DNA of 64,000 bases, taken from the NCBI GenBank assembly GCA_033344775.1, contig JAWPMT010000006.1:62001-126000 (forward strand), given 5' to 3'. Position numbers and translations under genes: made by a program. The notes beneath the pieces were generated by a model. That model worked only from the letters and a program-made list of their open reading frames with translations. It did no database searches and was not told where the DNA came from. The stretch's first letter is position 1; each line of letters opens with the position of its first letter. The stretch is from Cytophagales bacterium. GTDB taxonomy: Bacteria > Bacteroidota > Bacteroidia > Cytophagales > Cyclobacteriaceae. This document shows, one piece after another, positions 9,887 to 20,798 of this stretch.

Positions 9887-10492
9887 TTATTCTGCAGCCT
9901 TTTCTTCGACTTCAGCTTCAGTATCAGTGGCAGCTTCTGCATCCGCTACTGCTTCTGCACCTTCTTCTTCCAGTGCTTTTTCAGCTTCATCAGCATTTGC
10001 TTCTGCTACTTCCGCAGCAAGAGCGGCCTCTTCTTCTTTCTTCTTAGCCAATTGAGCATCAAGACGAGCCTGGTTAACTTTAGCTTCCGCATCAAGTCTG
10101 GCTTTCTTCTCATCAGCTCTGCTCTTCGTCAGGGACTCGACTTTACCCTGGATCTTAGATTCCTTAGCAGCAATCCATTCTTCCAATTTCTTGTCAGCGT
10201 CTTCCTGAGTAATCGCACCTTTGTTCACACCCAGTTGCAGGTGTTTTCTGTACATCACACCTCTGTAAGAAAGCATCGCTCTTACAGTGTCGGTTGGTTG
10301 TGCACCGTCCATTACCCAATGGAACGCTCTTTCATTGTCCAGATTGATAGTTGCAGGATCCGTGTTAGGATTGTATGTTCCTATCTTTTCAATAAAGCGT
10401 CCATCCCGTGGAGCTCTACCATCTGCCACGACTACATCGTACATGGCTCTTTTCTTGCGTCCGCGACGCGCTAATCTAATTTTTACAGGCAT
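9887..10492 (-). CDS. rpsP: 30S ribosomal protein S16 with long Ala/Glu-rich C-terminal tail
   Basis: 201 aa. Residues 1-80 are canonical S16 ([20 protein letters not shown], then [20 protein letters not shown]). The remaining 120 residues form a charged helical arm (95-145, Lys/Ala/Glu) and a very acidic Ala/Glu-rich tail. S16 is usually 80-100 aa; Bacteroidota often carry an extension, so this is a lineage trait rather than a fusion artefact. First gene of the rpsP-rimM-trmD-rplS operon, with a matching -7 box upstream. Confidence 0.96.
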   Translation of the reverse strand: MPVKIRLARRGRKKRAMYDVVVADGRAPRDGRFIEKIGTYNPNTDPATINLDNERAFHWVMDGAQPTDTVRAMLSYRGVMYRKHLQLGVNKGAITQEDADKKLEEWIAAKESKIQGKVESLTKSRADEKKARLDAEAKVNQARLDAQLAKKKEEEAALAAEVAEANADEAEKALEEEGAEAVADAEAATDTEAEVEEKAAE

Positions 10493-10545
10493 AACCTTTT
10501 TTGTTTATGGAACACGTCCATTCAAAGTATTTAAAATAAGGAGCG

Positions 10546-10553
10546 CAAAGGTA
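10546..10553 (-). promoter_or_regulatory. Promoter -7 element of the rpsP operon
   Basis: TACCTTTG on the minus strand fits the Bacteroidota -7 consensus TAnnTTTG and lies 54 nt before the rpsP start. The -33 box is not clear. The identical octamer precedes sucA on the other strand. Confidence 0.55.
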
Positions 10554-10830
10554 AGGAAAAGTTTGATGTGACGATGTTTAAAGTGTCAAACACGATACGA
10601 TTGATCTGAATGACCTCCTATATAAAAGGAGTTGTAGACTGAAACACCTTATAATTATAAGGATTTAGCCAGGCCAAAATAAATGTTGATTCTGACAAAC
10701 TTCTGGCCCAATACCTGGGTTAACCGAAAGGTTAAAATAAGTAAAGACAGCTTACACCGCTCAGAAGCCGTTGAAAATCAATGTATTCGGATACCCGGGT
10801 ACGCGGTTTTCAAGATAAGAACAAATTACC

Positions 10831-10838
10831 TACCTTTG
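10831..10838 (+). promoter_or_regulatory. Promoter -7 element of sucA
   Basis: TACCTTTG matches the Bacteroidota -7 consensus TAnnTTTG exactly, 26 nt before the sucA start codon, predicting a short leader. A T-rich stretch at 10805-10810 is at the right distance for a -33 box but is not a clean match. Confidence 0.55.
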
Positions 10839-10864
10839 ACTCAAATTTGATCATCTAGCCCATT

Positions 10865-13594
10865 ATGGATCAATATTCTTATATCGCCAACGCAGACGTT
10901 GGTCACATCGAAGATCTTTATCAATCATACAAAGCAGATCCTGATAGTGTAGACGAATCCTGGAAGAAGTTCTTCGAAGGATTTGAGTTCTCACTTCAGA
11001 TGTATGGAGAAAATGGAAGTGCGGCTGCAGCAGGCGCAACTTCGAGCCCCAAGGAAATTAAAGTTCGCAACCTGATCTATGCCCACCGTTCAAGGGCGCA
11101 TCTAAAATCGGATACCAACCCTGTAAGGGAAAGGCGCCAACACTCTACTCGTCTGGAGCTGAGTGATTTCGGACTCTCTGAAGCCGATAATAATGAAGCG
11201 TTTCAGGTAGGTGAAGAAATCGGTATTGGCAAAGCCAGCCTGAAGGTCATCAAAGAAAGACTGGAGAAGATCTACCTCGGTCACATTGGATATGAGTACA
11301 ATCATATCCGGGACTCGGATATTTTTGAGTGGTTCAAGCAAAAAGTCGAGACCGAGGGTGTTGAGATCAATCCTCCTATTCCGGAAAAGAAACAGATCCT
11401 TTCCAAACTCACTGAAGCAGTGGTCTTTGAGAATTTCCTGCACACGAAATTCTTAGGCCAGAAACGATTTTCACTGGAAGGTGGTGAAAATACCATCCCT
11501 GCACTGGACAAGATCATCAACCGTGCTGCTGAACTCAATGCCGAAGAGGTAGTGATTGGCATGGCGCACCGTGGGCGTCTGAACGTTCTGGCGAACATCA
11601 TGGGCAAAACCTATGAAGAGATTTTCAATGAATTTGAAGGGAATGCCACCCCGGATCAAACCATGGGCGATGGTGACGTAAAATATCACCTGGGATATTC
11701 CAGTCATTTGGATACCCCTTCCGGAAAGAAAATGTATGTAAAGCTGGCCCCGAACCCTTCACATCTGGAGGCTGTGGATCCAGTTGTTCTAGGATACACA
11801 CGGGCACAGATCGACGATGAGTATCGTGGGGACATGTCTAAGGCTATTCCGATACTGATCCACGGTGATGCAGCCGTTGCCGGACAAGGGATTGTATACG
11901 AATGCATTCAGATGAGTTTGCTGGAAGGCTACTCTACAGGAGGAACTATTCATCTTGTCATCAATAATCAGGTTGGATTTACGACAGATTATGATGATGC
12001 CCGTTCGAGTATTTACTGTACAGACTTAGCCAAAATCGTTGATGCCCCTGTGCTTCATGTGAATGGTGATGATGCGGAAGCAGTAAATTTCGCCGCAAAC
12101 TTGGCAGTCGAGTACCGACAGAAATTCAAAAAGGACTTCTTCATCGATTTGTTGTGCTACCGGCGACACGGTCACAACGAAAGTGATGAACCCAAGTTCA
12201 CTCAGCCCAAGCTTTACAGTTTCATCGCTAAGCATCCAAATCCAAGGGAAGTTTATGTGAAAGAACTGATTGCCAAAGGCCACATGGATGAAGAGAGTGC
12301 CAAGCGAATTGATAAAGAATTTAAGCAGCAGCTTCAAGATCGCCTTAATGATGTGAAGCAAAACCCACTGCCTTACACACCTCAAAAAATTGAGGAAGAG
12401 TGGCATCACCTGAGAAGGTCTGTTCCGAAGGACTTTGACAAATCTCCCGATACCGCAATATCAGTGGAGCTGGTAGAAACAATCGGAAAGGCATTGACCA
12501 GTATCCCGGATGGATTCAAGCCATTGAAGCAAATCGACAAATTGCTGAAAGATCGTAAGGCCAATTTCTTTGAGAAGAAAAGCCTCAACTGGGCAGAAGG
12601 GGAATTGATGGCTTATGGATCTATTCTTGCGGATGGTCATATTGTCCGAATGTCGGGTCAGGATGTGAAGCGAGGCACCTTCTCGCACAGACACTCTTAC
12701 TTCTTCGACTCCAACACCAACGAGCCTTATTGTAATCTGGATCATGTGAAAGAAGGTCAGGAGCCCTTCAGGATCTTCAATTCCTTACTTTCGGAATATG
12801 GTGTTTTAGGTTTTGAATATGGTTATGCCATGGCCACGCCCAATGCGCTGATCCTATGGGAAGCTCAGTTTGGTGATTTTGCCAACGGCGCACAAGTAAT
12901 GATCGACCAGTTCATCGCCAGTGCAGAAAACAAATGGCAGCGCATGAATGGCCTCGTGATGTTACTTCCTCATGGGTATGAGGGGCAAGGTCCCGAGCAC
13001 AGTTCGGCTCGTCCCGAACGATTCTTGCAGATGGCTGCCAGAGAAAACATGATCATGACGAATCTGACGACTCCTGCCAACTTATTTCATTTGCTGAGGC
13101 GACAGATCACCTGGGAATTCAGAAAACCTTGTGTGGTATTCTCACCTAAATCTTTGTTGCGACACCCTAAGGTGGTATCACCTATTGAAGATTTCACTTC
13201 CGGTGGCTTTAAGGAAATAATACCGGATGGTTATGTTACCAACAAATCCGTCAAAAGGGTATTGTTCTGTACTGGAAAGGTCTATTTTGACCTGTTGGAA
13301 GAGCAACAGAAACGAAAGGCCAAGGATATTGCCGTGGTGAGAGTGGAGCAGTTGTATCCTTTCCCACAGAAACAGATTGATGCTTTATTGAAAAAATTCA
13401 ATAAACCTGAACTGTTTTGGGTACAGGAAGAACCTGAAAACATGGGTGCCTGGACATTCCTGATGAGAACATTTAACCAGCCATTGGAACTTGTAGCCAG
13501 AAAAGCCAGTTCCTCTCCGGCGACAGGATTTGCCAAAGTTCATAAAGAAGAGCAGGCAGACATTGTCAAGAGAGCATTCGATACAAAAGGATAA
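10865..13594 (+). CDS. sucA: 2-oxoglutarate dehydrogenase E1 component
   Basis: Thiamine-diphosphate-dependent decarboxylase of the TCA-cycle 2-oxoglutarate dehydrogenase complex, 909 aa. The N-terminal E2-binding segment ([20 protein letters not shown]), the [11 protein letters not shown] motif (about 238-248), the ThDP/Mg site [11 protein letters not shown] (about 335-345) and [11 protein letters not shown] are visible, as is the transketolase-like [16 protein letters not shown] near 710. It starts the sucA-sucB-lpd operon, with E2 29 nt downstream. Confidence 0.98.
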   Translation: MDQYSYIANADVGHIEDLYQSYKADPDSVDESWKKFFEGFEFSLQMYGENGSAAAAGATSSPKEIKVRNLIYAHRSRAHLKSDTNPVRERRQHSTRLELSDFGLSEADNNEAFQVGEEIGIGKASLKVIKERLEKIYLGHIGYEYNHIRDSDIFEWFKQKVETEGVEINPPIPEKKQILSKLTEAVVFENFLHTKFLGQKRFSLEGGENTIPALDKIINRAAELNAEEVVIGMAHRGRLNVLANIMGKTYEEIFNEFEGNATPDQTMGDGDVKYHLGYSSHLDTPSGKKMYVKLAPNPSHLEAVDPVVLGYTRAQIDDEYRGDMSKAIPILIHGDAAVAGQGIVYECIQMSLLEGYSTGGTIHLVINNQVGFTTDYDDARSSIYCTDLAKIVDAPVLHVNGDDAEAVNFAANLAVEYRQKFKKDFFIDLLCYRRHGHNESDEPKFTQPKLYSFIAKHPNPREVYVKELIAKGHMDEESAKRIDKEFKQQLQDRLNDVKQNPLPYTPQKIEEEWHHLRRSVPKDFDKSPDTAISVELVETIGKALTSIPDGFKPLKQIDKLLKDRKANFFEKKSLNWAEGELMAYGSILADGHIVRMSGQDVKRGTFSHRHSYFFDSNTNEPYCNLDHVKEGQEPFRIFNSLLSEYGVLGFEYGYAMATPNALILWEAQFGDFANGAQVMIDQFIASAENKWQRMNGLVMLLPHGYEGQGPEHSSARPERFLQMAARENMIMTNLTTPANLFHLLRRQITWEFRKPCVVFSPKSLLRHPKVVSPIEDFTSGGFKEIIPDGYVTNKSVKRVLFCTGKVYFDLLEEQQKRKAKDIAVVRVEQLYPFPQKQIDALLKKFNKPELFWVQEEPENMGAWTFLMRTFNQPLELVARKASSSPATGFAKVHKEEQADIVKRAFDTKG

Positions 13595-13623
13595 AAACAT
13601 TAACCGTATTAAATAAAGAAATT

Positions 13624-15144
13624 ATGAGCCTGGAAATCAAAGTGCCTGCGGTCGGTGAATCAATCACTGAGGTCACTGTTGCTCAATGGTCCAAGCAAGA
13701 TGGCGAGATGGTCCAAATGGACGAAATCATTTGTGAGCTCGAATCGGATAAAGCGAGTTTCGAGGTTACTGCGGAGGCTTCGGGTGTTTTGCACCCAAAA
13801 GTAGCTGAAGGTGACACCATCGAAATCGGTGCCCTGTTGGCCGTCATTGACGAAAGCGCAGCACCTGCCGTTGAAAAGGAAAGCACTCCGACACCTGCTG
13901 CTGAACCAAAAAGCACCGGGGAAATCATTGAAATGCCTGTTCCGGCTGTTGGGGAATCCATCAATGAGGTGACCATCTCTAACTGGTCGAAGGCTACAGG
14001 AGATTATGTAGAACTTGACGAAGTAATTGCGGAAATCGAATCTGATAAAGCCACCTTCGATCTGACAGCCACTGCCAGTGGTATTCTTGAACGTGTGGCG
14101 GAGGAAGGTGCTACCTTAGAGATCGGAGCTTTGATCTGTAAAATCGCTGTTGCTGAAGGATCAGCTCCTAAGCAAGTAAAAGCAGCCGATACCGCACCTG
14201 CCGCAAGCGCTACACCCGCATCATCTTCTCAAACTTACGCGACAGGTCATGCGTCTCCTGCGGCTTCTAAAATTCTGGATGAAAAAGGAATTGTCGCTTC
14301 CAGTGTAAGTGGTTCAGGTCGAGATGGCAGAATCACCAAAGCGGATGCACAAGCCGCGACTAAACCCGCACCGGCAGCAGCCTCTACAAAGAAAGATGCG
14401 GCCAAGCCTGCGTTTGAAGCACCTGTTTTGGGTGGAGGAATCAGCCGAGAGCAGTCGCGTCAAAAAATGTCTCCGCTTCGTAAGACGGTATCCAGAAGAC
14501 TTGTTTCCGTGAAAAATGAAACGGCCATGCTGACCACCTTCAATGAGGTGAACATGAAGCCAATCATGGACTTACGCAAGAAATACAAAGAGACTTTCAA
14601 AGAGAAATACGAGGTTGGGTTAGGCTTTATGTCTTTCTTCACCAAGGCTTGTACAGTTGCATTACAAGAGTGGCCAGCAGTCAATGCCATGATTGATGGT
14701 GAGGAGATCGTTTACAATGATTTCTGCGATATCTCTATCGCGGTTTCTGCACCGAAGGGCCTTGTGGTCCCCGTGATTCGAAACGCAGAAGCCATGAGTT
14801 TTGATCAGGTGGAGAAAGAAGTCGTTCGACTGGCTACCAAAGCACGTGACAATAAATTGAGCATTGATGAAATGACGGGAGGAACCTTTACCATCACCAA
14901 TGGTGGTGTTTTCGGTTCTATGATGTCTACACCAATCATCAACGCACCACAATCTGCCATCCTGGGCATGCACAACATCGTTGAGCGTCCAGTAGTTGAA
15001 AACGGAGAGATTGTGGCAAGACCCATGATGTACGTGGCCTTGTCTTACGATCATCGCATCATTGATGGTCGAGAGTCGGTGAGTTTCCTTGTAAGGGTGA
15101 AGCAGTTGTTGGAAGACCCTACAAGGCTTTTATTAGGTGTTTAA
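13624..15144 (+). CDS. sucB: Dihydrolipoyl succinyltransferase (E2) with two lipoyl domains
   Basis: E2 core of 2-oxoglutarate dehydrogenase, 506 aa, transferring succinyl groups to CoA. Two lipoyl domains are present, with lipoyl-lysines K43 ([11 protein letters not shown]) and K142 ([11 protein letters not shown]), joined by Ala/Pro-rich linkers. An E1/E3-binding domain follows ([14 protein letters not shown], about 210-245), then the catalytic domain ending in [10 protein letters not shown] with the active-site His near 477. Proteobacterial SucB has one lipoyl domain; two are common in Bacteroidota. Organised between sucA and lpd. Confidence 0.97.
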   Translation: MSLEIKVPAVGESITEVTVAQWSKQDGEMVQMDEIICELESDKASFEVTAEASGVLHPKVAEGDTIEIGALLAVIDESAAPAVEKESTPTPAAEPKSTGEIIEMPVPAVGESINEVTISNWSKATGDYVELDEVIAEIESDKATFDLTATASGILERVAEEGATLEIGALICKIAVAEGSAPKQVKAADTAPAASATPASSSQTYATGHASPAASKILDEKGIVASSVSGSGRDGRITKADAQAATKPAPAAASTKKDAAKPAFEAPVLGGGISREQSRQKMSPLRKTVSRRLVSVKNETAMLTTFNEVNMKPIMDLRKKYKETFKEKYEVGLGFMSFFTKACTVALQEWPAVNAMIDGEEIVYNDFCDISIAVSAPKGLVVPVIRNAEAMSFDQVEKEVVRLATKARDNKLSIDEMTGGTFTITNGGVFGSMMSTPIINAPQSAILGMHNIVERPVVENGEIVARPMMYVALSYDHRIIDGRESVSFLVRVKQLLEDPTRLLLGV

Positions 15145-15169
15145 TTTTTGAGACCAGAAACGCATTAAA

Positions 15170-16564
15170 ATGGATTACAATGTAATAGTAATTGGTTCCG
15201 GTCCTGGTGGTTATGTCGCAGCCATTCGCTGTGCACAACTAGGATTAAAAACGGCTATCGTCGAAAAATATAGCACCCTGGGAGGTACTTGCCTCAATGT
15301 AGGATGTATTCCTTCAAAAGCACTGCTGGATTCTTCAGAGCATTTTCACAATGCGGAACACACCTTCGCCGAGCATGGCATTGATATTCCCAAACCCAAG
15401 GTGAATCTCAAGCAGATGATCGACCGGAAATCGGATGTGGTCAAGCAAAATGTAGATGGGATCGCTTACCTGATGAAGAAAAACAAGATCGATGTGCATC
15501 AGGGACTCGGCTCCTTTGTTGATAAAAACACGATCAAAGTTTCCGGAGAGAAAGAAACGACCATCACCGGAGAAAAAATCATCATTGCGACAGGTTCCAA
15601 GCCTGCTTCGTTACCCTTTATTCAGATCGATAAGAAAAGGGTCATTACAAGTACGGAAGCGCTGGAGCTAAAAGAAGTGCCTAAACACATGATCATCATT
15701 GGTGGTGGTGTGATTGGCATGGAGCTGGGATCTGTTTATGGTCGATTGGGTGCAAAAGTTTCGGTAGTTGAATTCCTCGATGGCATCATCCCTTCCATGG
15801 ATAAAACCATGGGTAAAGAATTGCAAAAATCCTTGAAAGGGCTTGGGTTTGATTTCTATCTGAAGCACAAGGTCACTGATGTGAAAGCAACAGCCAAACA
15901 AGTAAAGGTGACCGCTGAAAATGATAAAGGTGAAACTGTTGAGCTGAAAGGGGATTACTGTCTGGTATCGATCGGCCGACGACCTTACACCGATGGTTTA
16001 GGGCTGGAAAATGTCAGCGTGAAAGTCAGTGACCGAGGCCAAATTGAAGTGGATGATCACTTGAGAACCAATGTCGACAACATTTGGGCCATCGGTGACG
16101 TGGTGAAAGGTGCGATGCTTGCACATAAAGCCGAGGAAGAAGGCGTTTTCGTCGCAGAGCAGATCATGGGTCAAAAACCTCACATTCATTATCACTTGAT
16201 CCCAGGGGTAGTTTACACCTGGCCAGAAGTGGCGAGTGTAGGTTTCACCGAAGAGCAATTGAAAGCGGAAGGCCGCCAAATCAAAATAGGAAAATTCCCT
16301 TATAAAGCCTTAGGAAGAGCCAGGGCTTCAATGGATACCGATGGGTTGGTGAAAGTGATTGCCGATAAAGCCACTGATGAAATTCTGGGCATGCACATCA
16401 TTGGTGCGCGTGCCGCGGATATGATTGCGACAGGGGTTACTGCTATGGAATTCCGTGCTTCTGCAGAAGATGTAGCGAGAATGTCGCATGCACATCCGAC
16501 CTATATGGAAGCAGTGAAAGAAGCTTGCCTCGCAGCAAGTGAGAATCGACCAATTCATATTTGA
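15170..16564 (+). CDS. lpdA: Dihydrolipoyl dehydrogenase (E3)
   Basis: FAD/NAD disulfide oxidoreductase that reoxidises lipoamide, 464 aa. The FAD-binding GSGPGGYVAA (9-18), redox-active GGTCLNVGCIPSK (C41/C46), NAD-binding GGGVIGMELGSVYGRLG (about 177-193) and C-terminal HAHPTYMEAVKE with the catalytic His are all intact. Being last in the sucA-sucB-lpd operon, it likely serves this complex and may be shared with pyruvate dehydrogenase. Two strong hairpins follow it. Confidence 0.98.
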   Translation: MDYNVIVIGSGPGGYVAAIRCAQLGLKTAIVEKYSTLGGTCLNVGCIPSKALLDSSEHFHNAEHTFAEHGIDIPKPKVNLKQMIDRKSDVVKQNVDGIAYLMKKNKIDVHQGLGSFVDKNTIKVSGEKETTITGEKIIIATGSKPASLPFIQIDKKRVITSTEALELKEVPKHMIIIGGGVIGMELGSVYGRLGAKVSVVEFLDGIIPSMDKTMGKELQKSLKGLGFDFYLKHKVTDVKATAKQVKVTAENDKGETVELKGDYCLVSIGRRPYTDGLGLENVSVKVSDRGQIEVDDHLRTNVDNIWAIGDVVKGAMLAHKAEEEGVFVAEQIMGQKPHIHYHLIPGVVYTWPEVASVGFTEEQLKAEGRQIKIGKFPYKALGRARASMDTDGLVKVIADKATDEILGMHIIGARAADMIATGVTAMEFRASAEDVARMSHAHPTYMEAVKEACLAASENRPIHI

Positions 16565-16592
16565 TTCTTCAAGAGTTTTAGAAAACCCACCC

Positions 16593-16616
16593 CAAGCCCC
16601 TCCCAAGAGGGGCTTG
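16593..16616. repeat. GC-rich palindromic hairpin downstream of lpdA
   Basis: Perfect 10-bp stem CAAGCCCCTC/GAGGGGCTTG with a 4-nt loop, 28 nt after the lpdA stop. It is much more GC-rich than its surroundings and is preceded by CCCACCCC, resembling short palindromic repeats common between genes in Bacteroidota. No U-tract follows, so it may protect the 3' end of the mRNA rather than terminate it. Confidence 0.6.
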
Positions 16617-16641
16617 GTTCTTCAGAGCTTATTTATATTAA

Positions 16642-16682
16642 AACCCTCAGAGTCATTCTTTGAAGACGCTGAGGGTTTTTTA
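16642..16682. terminator. Bidirectional terminator between lpdA and the TMEM43-like gene
   Basis: Arms AACCCTCAGAGTC and GACGCTGAGGGTT pair with one mismatch, followed by T6 on the plus strand and preceded by A's on the other side. It serves the sucA operon and, on the minus strand, the gene that ends at 16680. Confidence 0.8.
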
Positions 16683-17777
16683 GTTCGCTTCTTCTGCGAT
16701 TATCTGCTTGAACAAGAAACCTGGAATTTTCTTCCTCACCAGGAAAATAAACGGCACCGCTAATAAGGTTGCTTTACCAAGGGCAATTAATCCTGCCACA
16801 AACGCTTGTCCGAATACAATGGCTCCTAGTCCACTCAATACCCAATAGACAAAAGTGCACAGTGCCACGGAGGTAAGAAAAATATGGCCTCTGAGGGCAA
16901 GCAGATTTTGATTCGTTAGTTTGTACAGGGACTTTCGGATGATAAACCTGAATGCCAGGGTCCCGATGAACAAAGCCATGACACCAAATACCTTGAAGTT
17001 CAGATCAAGTCCCCACTCCCCTTGATTCAGATCTTTTGTGATCGCAGCTGCATCTCGATATCCACGCACTGCGCCATATGGTATTCGCCAGTCCGGCTTA
17101 ACGATCGCCGAATCCTTTTGCATACCCAGCACGGTAACGTTGACCCCACTGGCCAGTCCTCGGAATTCAACTTCCAGGTCTTCTAATTGCGGATTATTGA
17201 AGTCTTTGGAATCAGTGATCACATTTACATCCACCTTGTAAAATCGACTTTTCCCAACTTCGAGGTTCAGATAACTTTCAACAGGGATCGGATCTTCATA
17301 GAGGTCTTCACTGGTAAGCAAGGCCGTATCAATTTTATACATGCCTATATATATCCCACTATCTGCTTTCAACTTATACGAAGCAGAGGCATACGCCTCC
17401 GGGATGTAACTGTCCTCCTCAAAATTGGATTTCTTGTGCTGGTAGGTTGGTACGAAATAATATTCCTCTTCCACCTCACTGAACACAGCCACGTTTCGGA
17501 TGTAATTGATCCCATTGAACTCCATCCCATATTGTGGATCATTGAAGACATAATCTGTGGAAATAGGGCCTGCCAAAACGACCAGTTCTCCTTCCAGTTC
17601 CGGATTGTATACGTCGGATCGGATTTTTACAGCAAGTTCCTCCGCTAATTGCAGTCTGTCTTTTTCGACCACTACTCGCCTGGCATTCCATAGAATCAGG
17701 AATACCCCGAAACCAAAAAACAGGATGAATGCGCCCCAAATGATGCATCCTTCACCTTTGTTTTGCTCTGTACTCAT
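16680..17777 (-). CDS. TMEM43-like (LUMA family) membrane protein
   Basis: 365 aa. One membrane segment at residues 12-32 ends in LILWNARRVV, followed by a large outside domain (35-255) and three to four membrane segments (about 258-350). The layout and the N-terminal sequence (membrane helix, WN, positively charged residues, then EGELVVLAGPI) match the TMEM43/DUF1625 family, first known from an animal nuclear-envelope protein and present in scattered bacteria. The biochemical role in bacteria is unknown. Monocistronic; downstream end shared with the bidirectional terminator. Confidence 0.65.
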   Translation of the reverse strand: MSTEQNKGEGCIIWGAFILFFGFGVFLILWNARRVVVEKDRLQLAEELAVKIRSDVYNPELEGELVVLAGPISTDYVFNDPQYGMEFNGINYIRNVAVFSEVEEEYYFVPTYQHKKSNFEEDSYIPEAYASASYKLKADSGIYIGMYKIDTALLTSEDLYEDPIPVESYLNLEVGKSRFYKVDVNVITDSKDFNNPQLEDLEVEFRGLASGVNVTVLGMQKDSAIVKPDWRIPYGAVRGYRDAAAITKDLNQGEWGLDLNFKVFGVMALFIGTLAFRFIIRKSLYKLTNQNLLALRGHIFLTSVALCTFVYWVLSGLGAIVFGQAFVAGLIALGKATLLAVPFIFLVRKKIPGFLFKQIIAEEAN

Positions 17778-17900
17778 AGGTTGATCTGGTTAGATCTACC
17801 TAAATCTACAAACAATGGTTCATATTAGTCAAGGGCTTAATTAGGAGTTGAAAAACTTCAACTTTAAGGCTCCTCGTTACAAAGGAAGACCAGCGCTTAT

Positions 17901-20753
17901 CTACTTCAGTTCTTCTTTCAAAAACTTCGCGGTATAGCTTTCTTTGACTTTGGCGAGTTTTTCGGGGGTTCCTTGTCCGACAATGGTTCCTCCTCCGGAC
18001 CCTCCTTCCGGGCCAAGATCCACTAAGTAATCACAGACTTTGATCACGTCCATGTTGTGTTCGATGATCAGGACTGTATTGCCTTTGTCGGCCAGCTTAT
18101 TCAAGACATCCAATAAGTGCTGTATGTCCTGAAAGTGCAGTCCGGTTGTTGGCTCATCAAGGATGTAGAAGGTTTTACCAGTATCTTTCTTAGAAAGCTC
18201 CGTAGCTAGTTTTACACGTTGAGCTTCTCCTCCGGACAAGGTCGTCGCGTGCTGACCCAGGGATATATAACCAAGGCCCACATCATTCAATGTCTTGATC
18301 TTTCGTACAATCTTCGGCTGGTGCTCAAAAAACTCCACCGCCTGCTCCACGGTCATGTCCAGCACGTCGGAAATAGACTTCCCTTTGAACCGGACTTCAA
18401 GCGTTTCTCTATTATAGCGTTTCCCCTTACACGTTTCACATGGCACATGAACGTCTGGCAAGAAATCCATCTCGATGAGACGCATTCCACCGCCCTGGCA
18501 AGTCTCACATCTTCCACCCTTCACATTGAAGGAAAAACGGCCTGGTTTGTAGCCACGGATCTTGGCTTCTGGCAGTTCGGCAAATAGCGTTCGGATATCC
18601 GAAAATACTCCTGTATAGGTCGCTGGGTTTGATCTTGGCGTCCTGCCAATCGGTGACTGATCGACCTCAATTACTTTATCTATTTCTTCAAGGCCTTTCA
18701 GGCTTTTGTAAGGCAAAGGCTCCTTTCGGGATTTGTAGATGGCTTTCTTTAATGCTGGATAAAGCGTCTCATGTATCAGCGTAGACTTCCCACTTCCAGA
18801 CACACCTGTGATACAAATCATACTTCCCAAAGGCAACTTCAAATCCACACCCTTTAGGTTATGACCTGTGGCTCCTTTGAGGAGCAATTGCTTTCCATTT
18901 CCTGTCCGGCGTTTCTCAGGAACTGCAATTCGTAGTTTGTTATTGAGGTAATTTGCGGTAACAGAATCACTGGCCAGGATTTTAGCAGGAGTCCCATTGG
19001 CCACAATCTGTCCCCCATGTCTTCCGGCACCAGGACCAATATCCACGACAAAATCTGATTCTAGCATCATGTCTTTGTCATGCTCAACAACGATCACCGT
19101 ATTACCTAATTCGCGAAGGTCTTTGAGCGCCTGGATCAACTTGACGTTATCGCGTTGATGCAACCCGATACTGGGCTCATCGAGGATGTAGAGTACGTTC
19201 ACCAATTGCGTACCGATCTGAGTAGCCAATCGGATACGTTGTGCCTCCCCTCCTGAAAGGGTCTTTAATGGCCGATTTAGACTTAAATAATCCAATCCTA
19301 CATCCAACAAGAATCCGATCCGCTTTCTGATCTCTTTGAGGATCTCGGTAGCGATGATGTTTTGCTTCTCGTCTAACCTTTCTTCAAGCCCTACAAACCA
19401 TTCACCTAGCTCGCCTACGGTCAGTTGGGCCAGTTCTCCAATGTTCTTGTCAGCTATCTTGAATTGTAGGGATTCCTTTTTCAATCGCAGGCCATTACAA
19501 GACGGACATACTCGGCTGTTCGTGAAGTCTTTGATCCACTGCTGGGTTTTCTCCGTTCCAAAATCTTTCTGCTTCTCCAGGAAGTTGATGATCCCTTCAA
19601 ACTTAGTATTCCAGTCGGTTCCGGGATATTTCACAGAGCTGACCGCTACGGGCTCATTATCCCCGTAAAGCAGCGTATGAATAACTTCTTCCGGCACCTT
19701 TTTTAGCGGCGTACTCAGATTGACTTTATGCTTTTTCAGGATCGCCTCTATCTTCTTGAAGATCCAAATGTCCCGGTATTCGCCGAGTGGTGCGATTCCT
19801 CCACGGCTGATGCTCAGGTCCATGTCCGGCATCACAGCCTCCTGTGAAATCTCATCGATTTGTCCCAGGCCATTGCACTCAGGACAAGCCCCATATGGTG
19901 AATTGAACGAGAACGTATTCGGAGCTGGATCGTCATACGCCAGCCCCGTCTCCGGGTCCATCAGGTTTTTACTGAAATGCGACGGATCATTTTCTGCATC
20001 CAGGGTCATCATGATCCCATTACCATGCTTCAGAGCCGTTCCGATCGATCCTGATATGCGTGCGAGGTATTTCTCCTCCACGATGATCCGGTCCACTACA
20101 ATTTCGATATCGTGCGTCTTGTAACGATCCACCTGCATTTTGGGCACCAGGTCCTGCACTTCTCCATCTACCCTTACCTTGGCAAAGCCCATTTTACGAA
20201 TCTGTTGGAAAAGCTCCCTGTAGTGTCCTTTTCGACCCTTGACCACTGGCGCCATCAGGCTCAGTTTTTGGCCGTCATATTGCTGCAAAATGTGGTCCAG
20301 GATCTGATCCTGGGTCTGCTTCACCATTTTCTTCCCGCTGATGTGGGAATAGGCGATACCTGCCCTGGCAAATAACAAACGAAGAAAGTCATAGATCTCG
20401 GTGACCGTCCCTACCGTTGATCGAGGATTACGGGAGGTGGTCTTCTGTTCGATGGAAATCACAGGGCTCAAGCCATTGATCTTATCGACATCCGGACGTT
20501 CCATGTCACCGATAAAAGATCGCGCATACGCAGAGAAGCTCTCCATGTACCTTCGCTGGCCTTCGGCATAGATGGTATCGAACGCTAAACTGGATTTTCC
20601 ACTGCCACTGATCCCTGTAATGACGACCAGTTGGTTTCTTGGAATGTTCAGGCTGATGTTCTTGAGATTGTGCTCGCGCGCACCGATGATCTCAATGATT
20701 TCTTCCTGTACTTTATGTTCTTGAGCTTCTTCTTTTGCTAAGGTCTCTTGCAT
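17901..20753 (-). CDS. uvrA: Excinuclease ABC subunit A
   Basis: DNA-damage sensor ATPase of nucleotide excision repair, 950 aa. Two ABC modules: Walker A GISGSGKSSLA (about 47-57) and GVSGSGKSTLI (about 658-668), with signature sequences LSGGEAQRIRLA and LSGGEAQRVKLA. Zinc-finger cysteines appear as CPECNGLG, CPSCNGLR and the CETCQGGG...CETCKGKRY pair. UvrB/UvrC are not in the window. The 45 nt to the LOG-family gene contain a NotI-type GCGGCCGC site only. Confidence 0.98.
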   Translation of the reverse strand: MQETLAKEEAQEHKVQEEIIEIIGAREHNLKNISLNIPRNQLVVITGISGSGKSSLAFDTIYAEGQRRYMESFSAYARSFIGDMERPDVDKINGLSPVISIEQKTTSRNPRSTVGTVTEIYDFLRLLFARAGIAYSHISGKKMVKQTQDQILDHILQQYDGQKLSLMAPVVKGRKGHYRELFQQIRKMGFAKVRVDGEVQDLVPKMQVDRYKTHDIEIVVDRIIVEEKYLARISGSIGTALKHGNGIMMTLDAENDPSHFSKNLMDPETGLAYDDPAPNTFSFNSPYGACPECNGLGQIDEISQEAVMPDMDLSISRGGIAPLGEYRDIWIFKKIEAILKKHKVNLSTPLKKVPEEVIHTLLYGDNEPVAVSSVKYPGTDWNTKFEGIINFLEKQKDFGTEKTQQWIKDFTNSRVCPSCNGLRLKKESLQFKIADKNIGELAQLTVGELGEWFVGLEERLDEKQNIIATEILKEIRKRIGFLLDVGLDYLSLNRPLKTLSGGEAQRIRLATQIGTQLVNVLYILDEPSIGLHQRDNVKLIQALKDLRELGNTVIVVEHDKDMMLESDFVVDIGPGAGRHGGQIVANGTPAKILASDSVTANYLNNKLRIAVPEKRRTGNGKQLLLKGATGHNLKGVDLKLPLGSMICITGVSGSGKSTLIHETLYPALKKAIYKSRKEPLPYKSLKGLEEIDKVIEVDQSPIGRTPRSNPATYTGVFSDIRTLFAELPEAKIRGYKPGRFSFNVKGGRCETCQGGGMRLIEMDFLPDVHVPCETCKGKRYNRETLEVRFKGKSISDVLDMTVEQAVEFFEHQPKIVRKIKTLNDVGLGYISLGQHATTLSGGEAQRVKLATELSKKDTGKTFYILDEPTTGLHFQDIQHLLDVLNKLADKGNTVLIIEHNMDVIKVCDYLVDLGPEGGSGGGTIVGQGTPEKLAKVKESYTAKFLKEELK

Positions 20754-20798
20754 GCGGCCGCAAAGATAAATCGGATATCAATTGAACCCACACCCTTG

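Larger units (their letters stand above)
10493..10864. other. Divergent intergenic region rpsP/sucA with several hairpins
   Basis: No gene of usual size was found in these 372 nt. Besides the two promoters it holds a perfect 16-bp palindrome CCTTATAATTATAAGG (10647-10662), a TTAACC-GAAA-GGTTAA tetraloop hairpin (10720-10735), and CTCCT/AGGAG arms around 10612-10631. All lie upstream of the predicted sucA transcription start, so they are not part of its leader. They could be operators or an unannotated small RNA. Confidence 0.4.

Noticed and set aside
9830-10474. 214-codon plus-strand frame opposite rpsP
   Set aside because: Antisense shadow of the S16 Ala/Glu-rich tail; Phe/Ser-rich translation without start context.
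13860-14440. Repeated Ala/Pro-rich segments in sucB considered as a possible repeat array
   Set aside because: They are the flexible linkers between lipoyl, binding and catalytic domains of E2 enzymes.
20754-20762. GCGGCCGC palindrome between uvrA and the LOG gene
   Set aside because: A chance restriction-site-like octamer; no partner site or regulatory context.
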